Translations under genes and position numbers: made by a program
From: Symbiodinium natans
Lineage: Eukaryota; Sar; Dinophyceae; Suessiales; Symbiodiniaceae
Reading direction: 5' to 3'
DNA: 64,000 nt
Assembly: GCA_905221605.1 (NCBI GenBank)
Contig: CAJNDS010000098.1
Location: 167,082-231,081 of the forward strand
Shown: in pieces, positions 52,900-62,595 of the stretch
Numbering within the stretch: position 1 is the stretch's first letter
How the letters are laid out: each line of letters starts with the position of its first letter
The notes under the pieces: generated by a model
The model's database searches: none
The model's input: the letters and a program-made list of their open reading frames with translations, nothing else
Told to the model about the DNA's origin: nothing

Positions 52900-54150
52900 C
52901 TCGGCACGCTTTCAACAGTTCGAGTTGGCCTTTAGTGTGTTGACTGCTCACCAGCTACGTCAGGTGCCCTGGAGTTGAAGTCTGCCCAAGGGCCGCATGC
53001 CCTTAAATCCTTAGGCTTTAACCCCCCCAAACTTAGGGGGCTCTCGGGGTACTGGTACGGTTCAGGGTTTATGAAGGTTAAGGCCTAGTTTCCTATTGGA
53101 GTGCTATTAGGCTGTGGTTTGGGGGTTCGGCTTTGGGCTGTGAGTTGTCACGTTTATGAAAAGTTGTTGCGTTTATTAAAAGACACGCCGTCTCCACAAG
53201 AGCCTCACAAGGCCCAAAAGGCTCCAACTCAGCTTGCTGCGCTGATCGCTGGGCGGACGGCAGAAGATCCGCAATCCTTGTGCCCAGCGATCTGCATCTG
53301 ATGCATCTACTGCCCTGAATCTTCGATATCACCTGCGGGCTTACAAAGACAGACCTCCTTCATATCATAAAGACGCCCTATGCACCGGGCTTTTGTTGTA
53401 GAAGCCCCAGATGAGAGGTGCGACCGTGAGCTGAAAGGCGTGCCGGCGCGAAAAGACTTCAAGTGGGAGTGAACTGGCCGCCGAGTGCGCGAAGCATTGA
53501 GGCTGGAGGAATGCCTTAGTAGTGCCCTCTGAGAGTCTAACACCTACTTGGAGGTTCGTATCAGTAAGGGCATAAGTAGGGTGACTATGGTTATAGGATT
53601 ATTTAGGGCACTTACGAACCCCAGTTGTGAGTACCCATGAACCTTCAAGTAGCACTGAGCCACCAGTTGCCGCTGTCTGCGCAGCTTTCTGCGGCTATCT
53701 TTGCCGTGGGCCGGGCCCGATCTGGTCGAGGTCACGAACCATCCAGGCTCTGAAAGCCCTGCCCCCTCCCAACCTGAGCCCTAAGCCCTAAGCCCTCAAC
53801 CCTAAACCCTAAGCTAGAGTTTCCGAGTACAAAAGGGCCCCTTTGAGAATCTCACACCCTCAGTGACGCCGCACAGTAGACAAAAAGGGTCCCCTGAATG
53901 TTCGGAAAGCTCACCGCGAAATTCCCGAGCCTCCACTGTGAAAGCAAGGGAAAGTCCAGGGTGCAGGGTTTGGGGTTTAGGGTTTAGGGTTTCGGGTTTA
54001 GGGGATGGAAAGATTCGGGGGCCTTGAGGTTTTTGAAGTCACCGAGCATCATCACCAAGTGGGTTGCCAAGTTTAGGCCAGTGCGACGGAGACTTCCCCG
54101 GCCCGGCCGCACTGGAAAGAGACACATCTCCGAGTCGGCAAGCTTTTGCA
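52900..54150. other. No recognised gene, one M1 MITE
   Basis: Short frames only. It includes the M1 copy at 53545-53652 and small arrays at 53772-53812 and 53963-54000. Confidence 0.45.
53545..53652. repeat. MITE M1, diverged full copy
   Basis: TACTTGGAGGTTCGTA and CCATGAACCTTCAAGTA ends with an altered middle. Confidence 0.7.
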
Positions 54151-54591
54151 GGGTCAACCCTAAACGCTAAGCCCTAAGCCCAAAACCGTAAACGCTAAAC
54201 CCTAAACCCTAAACCCTAAACCCTAAACCCTAAACCCTAAACCCTAAACCCTAAACCCCAAAACCTTCCACCCTCAACCTAAACCCGCTTTGGGATCCTT
54301 TCACAAGGGCTCCGAATCTGAAAGGTGGGGTGGGGGCCCACAACCCCTGAAACCGAGCCCTGAACCACCCAAGCTAAAATGGACCTTACACCTTTCAACC
54401 CCAAACCCTTAAACCTTAAACCCTAAACCCTAAACCCTAAACCCTAAACCCTAAACCCTAAACCCTAAACCCTAAACCCTAAACCCTAAACCCTAAACCC
54501 TAAACCCTAAACCCTAAACCCTAAACCCTAAACCCTGAACCCTAAACCCTGAACCCTGAACCCTAAACCCTAACTCCCAAAAAGAGGCCCT

Positions 54592-54697
54592 ATGTTGGAG
54601 CCCATGCACCGCTTTCTGGCCTTCCTGGCACTCTGGGCGCCGGGCGCCTTCGGCTCCTGCGACTCCAGTGCGCCTTGCGGTCGGGCGCCCGTGGAGG
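54592..54697 (+). CDS. Candidate signal-peptide exon, perhaps of the GH5-like gene
   Basis: ATG start reading MLEPMHRFLAFLALWAPGAF then GSCDSSAPCGRAPVE, a clear secretory signal followed by a Cys-containing mature start. It lies between two arrays. It is upstream of the GH5-like exons and on the same strand, and a secreted cellulase would need such a start, but 3 kb separate them and the link is inference. Confidence 0.4.
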
Positions 54698-55117
54698 GGG
54701 GGGTTTAGGGTTTAGAGTTTAGGGTTTAGGGTTTAGGGGGAGGGGATGGGGTCCAGGAGGTTAAGTAGGGTTTAGGGTTGAGGGTTTTGGGGTTTTAGGG
54801 TTAGGGCTTAGGCTGTTTTAGGAGGTTTGTCCGGGGGGAGTTTAGGGAGCTTCAGGGGGTCTTAGGGGGCTTTTAGTCAGGGTTCAGGGTGCAGGGGTTT
54901 AGGGTTTCGGGGGCTTTGGTGGGTCTGAGGGTCTTAGGGGTGTTGGGTTTAGGGGTGCAGGGCAGCCTTAGGTTTGGATGTCGAGGTCCCGAGCTTCGGC
55001 AGAATTGGGGACTTGTGATGGCGCGATGCTAGGGTTTAGGGTTTAGGGTTAGGGTTTAGGGTTTGGGGTTTAGGGTTTAGGGTTTAGAGTTTAGGGTTTA
55101 GGGTTTAGGGTTTAGGG

Positions 55118-55755
55118 GAAGGCTCCTCCTAAATTAGTGCTCTTGTGCCACACTCCTCTGTCTGAGGCGATGAGGATGCCGCTCTCTTGCTGCAGTCCGG
55201 CACAAAGATGCAGGCGCACGCCCCCGCAGACGCGTAGCCCCCTGAGGAATACCCCTTAACTAAGGAATATACCCTAAAGCATACTAAGGATCCCTACATA
55301 GTTTAAGGCATCTTCCTTCATTAAGGAATATACCTTCAACCATACTAAGCAGCCCTATATAGCTGAAGATATATTCTCGAACTAAGGGGTATTGGGCTCT
55401 CTGGGTACAGAGTGAGCTTTGGGCCAGAATGCCTGTGAATGCCGCAATGTGGCTTTACCACGTCAGGCCAGTCTCTGCGCGTGCAATCTGGCGGTTGATA
55501 CTGTAGTTTAGGGTTTAGGGTTTAGGGTTTAGGGTTTAGGGTTTAGGGTTTAGGGTTTAGGGTTTAGGGTTCTCATGAACACTTTGTGTTCGTGCTGGCC
55601 ACAAGCCTTTCTAACTGTTGATGTCGTGTTCGATATGCGTGCCTTCTTGTTTAGGATGGCCAGGAGATAGGGTGTTGGTACCACGTATTGTGCGAAGCGT
55701 GCCGATAGGAACCCTAATGCCTAAACCCTAAACCCTAAACCCTAAACCCTAGACC

Positions 55756-55815
<60 letters not shown>

Positions 55816-55818
55816 GCC

Positions 55819-55864
<46 letters not shown>

Positions 55865-57688
55865 ACCCTAAGCCCTAAGCCCTAAGCCCTAAGCCCGAAG
55901 CCCTAAAGCCCTAAGCCCTAAACCCTAAGCCCACAAGTGCTTGACAGGTCAGCATTGACAGAAGAAGAGCCAACTCGAGCGGATGCGAGGGCACCTTGGT
56001 GTCGAACTCTTCTGATCGGCCTCCTTAAACTTCGGCCCCAACGGGCGACGGTGGCCCTTCCCCCTGAAACCTTAGCAGGCTTAGCTTTACAGCAAGAAAC
56101 TTAAGTTCTACTCACTATACCGAGGGGACCATGGTACAAAAAGCCCCCAAGTTTGCTTCGCGGCAAGCCCAGATAAGCCCCGAAAAACCCAAATCACTGA
56201 TCCCCCAACACCCGACATCGCTGGACCCCGACAACCACCCTAAACCCTAAGCCCTAAACCCTAAACCCTAAACCCTCAGCCCTAAACCCTAAGCCCGAAA
56301 CCCGAAACCCTAACCCCTAAACCCTAAACTCTAAACCCTGACCCGCTAGCACTGCTGAGCCCCCATCCCCCCCCCCCCCCCCCCCCCCAACCCCTAAAGC
56401 CCGGAAGCCCCCCCCTCTCCCGAAAATGCTGGCAAAACCCCTCAACCCTGAACCCCCAAATCCCAACACCCTGTGACTTGGGGTTTAGGGTTTAGGGTTT
56501 AGGGCTTAGGGCTTAGGGCTTAGGGCTTAGGGTTTAGGGCTTAGGGCTTAGGGTTTAGGGCTTAGGGTTTAGGACCCATCAGCTAAAGCCGCATTGTCCC
56601 TCCAAGCACGCAGGCATCCCTGAGGGGATGGGCCGAGGGAGACCTGGCATTTTTGGCGGGCTTAGGGTTTAGGGTTTAGGGTTTGGGGTTTAGGGTTTAG
56701 GGTTTAGGGTGTCTCAATGAGTGCGCGCTGGTGCCGGAAGCACCAGGCGGGCGCCCCGACCTGCATAAGCCCACCCCCGCTGGCGCTCCACCCTCGCCTT
56801 AACTTCTACGGGTTTAGGGTTCTTTTGAGCTCTGATTGCGCTTTTGTTGTTTTTCTTTTCTGGTTGGGTCGAGAAAGTCTAGAAGCTCGGCCTCGATGTC
56901 GATATTTTCCCCGAAGTTCGCATGTCCATCATTCGAGGGCTTCTGGGAGGGTTAAAAAGTGAGAGGCCGGGCTTTGCCTGAAGTCAGAGGTTACTGATGG
57001 TGGCCTCCAGGCAGGGTCAGGCAGGCGATCAGGCAGGGGCCTCCCGAACAGGCCCCCACACAGGCGCCTCCCAGGCAGGGTCCAGGCGGGGCCTCCAGAC
57101 AGAAATCTCGCAGGCAAAAGCCCCTGAGGCAGGGGCCTCCCAGGCCACGGGGGCAGGCGAGGGCCCACCAAAAAACATCGCTCGACCGCCTACCTGAACA
57201 GGCCCTGACGGCCTCTGCTCCACGAAACACGACCATGGAGGTGAGGCTCCTCTGGGAGAGAAGCCAGAGGTTGCTGCGTTATATTCGAAGGTTTGGGGAG
57301 GCGACCTGACGGGTTTCTCGCCAGCGACCTGCCGGGTCCACCGCGCAGCCCGCAGCTGCCTGCGGGACTGGAGCTCCGTCGCCCGGAGGGCTTCTGGCTC
57401 CGGAGCTACCTCGCCTGCCGGCTTCGGTGCGTTCGCCCTGCTCGACGGCCCCGGGCTCACTCAGTTTAGGGTTTAGGGTTTAGGGTTTAGGGGGCTTCGG
57501 GTTCGGGATGTTTCAATTTTCGGGTTTTAAGGGATCTTCCGAGGTTCGCTGGCGTTTTGAGTCCTCCCTGACGCCTTGAAACCTGTAACTTTAAGGGGTG
57601 AGGGTTCAGGTTTTAGGGTGCGAGATTTAGGGGTTCTGCAAAATAGTAGGTGCAAGCCTCCAAGTTGTAGAGAACAGGAAGGCCCCTA
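55118..57688. other. Arrays, M5 element and unassigned open pieces
   Basis: Contains several arrays, the M5 palindrome and a poly-C run at about 56368-56390. Open pieces at 56717-56810 (ATG start) and 57250-57460 could be exons but show no recognisable motif. Confidence 0.4.
55247..55394. repeat. Palindromic MITE-like element M5
   Basis: AATACCCCTTAACTAAGGAA at the left and ACTAAGGGGTATT at the right, with an inner repeat AGGAATATACC. One copy only in the window. Confidence 0.7.
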
Positions 57689-60600
57689 GGTTTGGAGATT
57701 CCAGCCCGTGAGTTGAGGCTCAACATCGGCAACACGTACGACTACGAAGGGTTTGATCGTGACCCGGAGGCTGTGAAGACACGCATCAAGTGGGCCAAAG
57801 ACCAAGGACCCTGGACCCTAAACCCTAAACCCTAAACCCCAAACCTTAATCCTAAACCCTAAACCCCAAACCCTAAACCCCGAAGGGGTATAGAGCCCGC
57901 GAGCCTAGGAGTTCTACTTGGAGGTTCATGGGTACAAGTGAGGTTATAGGTAGGGGTAGCTATGGTTCTCACCCTTATTTAGGCCACTTATTACCCCTCT
58001 TGTGTTTTTTTTGGGGGGTGCCCTTTCACCGGAGTGACCTGGCTTTACAGCAGGCTGATACATGGAATCCGGACGAACTTGCCTCGCAGAAGCATGGCCG
58101 AACGTCAGGGCTTCGGACATGGTTCAGTGGGTGCAAACCCCCAAAACCCCCCCCCCCCTCCCAAAACCCCCAAAAACCCTACGCACCCCGCAGGATTTCG
58201 TCACGTCCGCATTCCTGTGACGTGGGGCCAATGCCTGCGGCCCAGTCCTTGTGGTGGGTCCTCTACATCGCGGGCCCTTGCTGGGTTCATTGTTATCACG
58301 TCACCCCTCCTAAGCCCCTAAGCCCTAAGCCCTAAACCCTAAACCCCAAACCCTAAATCCTAAACCCTAAACCTTAACCCCCGAACCCCAAGCCCTTGTT
58401 TGCATTCTTGTCGTTGCTCGTGAAATGTCTGGAGTGCAGTTTGGGGCCTGGGGCGCCGGCTTAAGTCTAGAAGGCGCACGTGCCCTGAGTAAGGGGGGCC
58501 ACTTCAAAGCCCTGAACTGTTTAGGGTTTACAGTTTAGGGATCCTAAATCCTCGGGTTTCGGGGTTCAGGGAGCCCTTCAGACCCCCTTAAAAATCCGAA
58601 ACCCCAAGCCCCCAACTGAACCCCAGAACCCGAAGACCCCTAAACCCGACAGCCCACCAAAACCGACCCTACCCCCTAAAACCCCTGAAGCCCCCTAGAA
58701 CCCCTAAAAACCCCTACAGCTCCCAAAACCCCCTAAAGCCCATCGGACCCTGAACCCTAAACCCTAAACACTAAACCCTAAACCCTAAACCCTAAACCCT
58801 AAACCCCCCCTAAAAGCCCCTGAACAACTCCTGCCACCCACGCAGACTTCGACCCCGACTCCGAGCTGACGAAGAACGTCACCGAGGTGGTGGACTACGC
58901 CCTGGAACTGGGGCTCTACGCGGCTCGGGCTCTTAGGGGGTTTAGGGGGTTTAGGGTTTCGGGCTTTAGGGCTTTAGGGCTTTAGGGCTTTAGGGCTTTA
59001 GGGCTTTAGGGCTTTAGGGCTTCAGGGCTTTAGGGCTTTAGGGTTTTTCTGGGGCTTAGGGTTTCTGGGGTTTAGGGTTTTAGGGGGTTTGGGGGGTTTT
59101 GAGGGTTTTTGGGGTGTAGGGGATGTGGAGACCCTACACACCGAACCTCAATCTCCACATTTCGGCACTCCTGCACTCCTGTGGTGCTGTTGTTCCCTCG
59201 CGCCGCCCTCAGAAGTAGGGTGGTTCTTTTCTGGAGGCAGACTCGCAAGCGCGGTGTTTTCGAGGTTTCCTATCTCAAAACCCTAAGAAAGCAGTTATCA
59301 GGGTGGAGGTTTGGGTGTTAAGGATTTTAGAGCTTCAGGTCGGGAACCCAAAGCGTGTAACCCTAAACCCTAGCCCTAAACCCTAAACCCTGAGCCCTAA
59401 ACCCTAAACCCAGCCCTAAACCCTAAACCCACCCTAGCCCTAAATCCCAAGCCCTACACTCCAAACCCCAAACCCAAGGCGATCATCAACACACACCACG
59501 AGGCGTGGCTCAAGGAAGGCTACTATGGAGAACAGCCCCTGGGCAGGTTAGGGTTCAGGGTTCAGGGTTCAGGGTTCAGGGTTCAGGGTTCAGGGTTCAG
59601 GGTTCAGGGTTCAGGGTTCAGGGTTTAAGGTTTAGGGTTTAGGGTTTAGGGTTTAGGGTTTAAACCCTTTAAACCCTAAACCCCAAACCTCGAACCCTCA
59701 AACTCCAGTGGTTTCTTTTTGGGGCATTGGGGTCTCCCGGTTCCAACTGAGCGGAGGATGCCGGAATTGAAGGACAAGTTCTGGAATCTTTGGCCCCTTG
59801 GCCGCCAGCTATTCGTATCGTGGAAGTGCTTTGGGTAGGGTTTAAGGTTTAGGGTTTAGGGTTTGGGGTTTGGGGTTTAATTAGGGTTCAGGGTTCAGGG
59901 TTCAGGGTTCAGGGTTTGGGGCTGGGAAAGGTTCAAGAGTAGGAGATCCCTTCCATCCCCACAACCCCTCTCAACCCCGAAAGCCAAGTCATAGCTTTGC
60001 GTTCTCAGCCCCAGAAGCCCGAAAGCACCCTTCAAGTCTCGACTCCGACCTGAAACTCTCTAACCCTCCGTTTCGGTGAGTTGTTGCTCTGAGTTTTATA
60101 TTCTGCTCTTTTGGCTTCGCTAAACCCTAAACCCCAAACCCTCCGTAGGGTGTAGGGGAACCCTAGTCCCTAAACCCTAAACTGGTCCTAAACCTTAAAC
60201 CCGAAGCCCTAAACCCCAAACCCGAAGCCCTAGCCCCTATGTGAGCCCTGATTTGGTACAGAAACTCAGGATTGGCATCGCCGGCCAGTTTGCAAACAAG
60301 TCCAGCGACTGTGCAGCAAATTCAGATTTGAGAGCCCTGCAGTGTGTTCTTCACACCCTGAACCTTAAACCCTAAACCCTAGACCCCAAACCCCAAGAGC
60401 CCTAAACCCTAAACCCTAAACCCCAAACCCCAAGAACCCTAAAACCCTCAACCCCAAACCCTAAACCTGCCCCACCCAGGCAAGTTGTTGTCCTTCGAGA
60501 TCCTCAATGCCTTTTGGATGCTCTTGATTCTTCAAGTTTGTTAAAGCCCTAAACCCTAAACCCTAAACCCTAAACCCGAAACCTAGACCCTAAGCCCTCA

Positions 60601-61800
60601 GCTCTAAACCCTAAACCCTGGGGGCGGGGTGGAGGGATCTCGAGGCTTGAAGGGTTTCTTTTGGGGGCTTCTGGGAGCTCTTTGAACTCACGCTAGGAGC
60701 CTTGAGAGGGGAAACCATGGGGCCTGTCCTTTTTGTTGGGGTATAAGGCTCCATAGTACTATCGGAACACACAAGAAGGACCTATTTGCACAGGCAAGCA
60801 CGCTTGGTAGGACTGTGCAATGGGGACGCGCAACCTACCCGTCAGGGCGTTGGATGCCCTAACCTGTGCCTCGTGTTCTTTTTGCGCCTTCTTTAGCCTG
60901 GCTCTCTTCTTGGCTTCATTGTCCAGTCTGACCCCCTGGTTAGAGAACTATGCCACTATGCAACAGCAATTCCAGTTCCCGCGATGCCTCATACCCATGG
61001 CCATAGACGAATCCAAAATCTTAACTAAAATGCAGCGTTGCAGAATTGCAGACGCAAGTTAGCATGCATTGGAGTGCTGCAGGGATTTCCACAGCAGGAT
61101 CAAATCTCCAGGCTGTGTCTAAACTTCCCTCCCGGGAATGTTATCCTGGCACCTTTGCCTGGGCTGACCCTTTGAGAAAAGGCCTTGAACAGTACTTCTC
61201 ATGCAACATGTCACTCCTCATCGCGAGCTAACCACGCAGCCTAATTTGGGCTCCTAACCTACGGGTCCCGAAAGGGGAAAAGTACTTTCAAGAAAGTCAA
61301 CCCTCAAGGTAACAGTTTTTTTTTGAGTTCTCAAACCCTTACGCCCTGAACGGGGACCAGCCGGGACTGGGGGGTCCAGCGCAGGAATGCCAGGCCTAAG
61401 CCAACAACCCAACCGCGGGTCCTAAAACCAACGCAGCCAAACCCCAGCCCTACGGGCACTACTTTTACTCCTTTGCAGATGGCTTCCACGCTCATCCTTG
61501 AGCCAAATATCCCAGAGGTGTTGCAACCTCTTCAACATCCTTCTAACATCTCCACGCCCTGAACCCTAAACCCTAAACCCTCAACCCTCAACCTTAAACC
61601 CTAAACCCTAAACCCCAAACCCTAAACCCCACACCCTAAGCCCTGAAACCTAAACCCTAAACCTTAAGCCCTAAACCCTAAACCCTAAACCCTAAACCCT
61701 AAACCCTAAACCCCATTCCAACCTACAGGAGCCTGACGAGCAGTTCGGGGACTGGGACCACGAGCCACAGCCTTTTGACGAGACTCTCGTCTGTCTCCCC
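57689..61800 (+). CDS. GH5 cellulase-like gene in at least eight small exons
   Basis: Exons: about 57689-57806 (LRLNIGNTYDYEG, GH5 G-N-T start), 58194-58226 (joined: IKWAKDQGFRHVRIPVTW), 58846-58919, 59479-59546 (joined: VVDYALELGLYAIINTHHE), 59757-59792 (ELKDKFWNLW), 60270-60310 (IGIAGQFANKSSDC), 60480-60508 and 61729-about 61800 (joined: CKLLSFEILNEPDEQFGDWD). The Glu of LNEP would be the acid/base. These blocks appear in exactly the GH5 order and join in frame, using donors GA, GC, GC, GT, GC, GT and GC. A piece at about 62093-62150 (TAIDKVRDINGAGYAAVRS) may continue it. The nucleophile Glu region was not found, so the end is incomplete. Expected role: beta-1,4-glucan hydrolysis, for example of cellulose in theca or food. 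Confidence 0.72.
57915..58010. repeat. MITE M1, left part, inside a GH5 intron
   Basis: TACTTGGAGGTTCATGGGTA start, then a worn centre. It lies between the first and second recognised exons of the GH5-like gene. Confidence 0.65.
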
Positions 61801-62201
61801 GACTCGACTTGCCGTAGTTTCGGATTAAGGGGTTTAGGGTTTAGGGTTTGGGGTTTAGGGTTTGGGGTGGTTACGGGTTTCGGGTTTAGGGTTACCATTT
61901 TAGGGTTTAGGGTGCTTGCGGGTTTAGGGTCTAGGGCAACATATGTCCCCCCCTTTCATGGGGGACACTGCTTTCCCCAGATTAAGTCATCCGTTCGGGC
62001 TTGCATGTGGGGTTTGGGGTTTCGGGTTTTGGGTTGAGGGTTTAGGGCTTGCTGATGCTCCCAGGGTTCAGAGGGTCTTTGCAGTGGCCCAGGACCGCCA
62101 TCGACAAGGTCAGGGACATCAACGGAGCTGGCTATGCTGCAGTGCGCTCGATCCCTGGCAATGAGGCCGAGGGATGTGAGGGGTTCTAAAGGGTTGGAAG
62201 G

Positions 62202-62283
62202 GTTCCAACAGGGTTGGAAGGAAACCCTAAACCCTAAACCCTAAACCCTAAACCCTAAACCCTGTTCCAACAGGGTTGGAAGG
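62202..62283. other. Telomere-type array with perfect 20-bp flanking duplication
   Basis: GTTCCAACAGGGTTGGAAGG at 62202-62221 and again at 62264-62283, with a pure AAACCCT array between. The surroundings are GGTTCTAAGGG-type low-complexity sequence, so replication slippage is a possible alternative, but the array itself is foreign to that repeat. Confidence 0.7.
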
Positions 62284-62289
62284 GTTCCA

Positions 62290-62415
62290 AAGGGTTCAAG
62301 CGGGTTCTCTAGGATTCTGCGGCTATGGGGTTGTAGGGTTCTAAGGGTTTGAAGGGTTCTAAGGGTTCTATAGGGTTCTATAGGGTTCTACAGGGTTCTA
62401 TAGGGCTCTCCAGGG
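62290..62415. repeat. GGGTTCTA-type minisatellite
   Basis: Short imperfect units GGGTTCTA(T/C)A repeat for about 120 bases. It may have arisen from telomere-type sequence. Confidence 0.7.
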
Positions 62416-62595
62416 CTCTACACTTTCGATATGACGAAGCACTTTATTTTGAGCTTCCTCACAGCTGCTGTCCCATATCATGGCCAGCCCAAGACCTTAA
62501 ACCCTAAACCCTAAACCCGAAACCCTGAACCCTAAGCCCTAAGCCTTAAACCCTAAACCCTAAGCCCTGAAACCTAAGGCCGAAACCCTAAACAG

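Noticed and set aside
60820-61231. Two overlapping open frames as exons of the GH5-like gene
   Set aside because: They lie in the long intron between FEILN and EPDEQ and show no GH5 motif; they may be exons of another transcript or chance.
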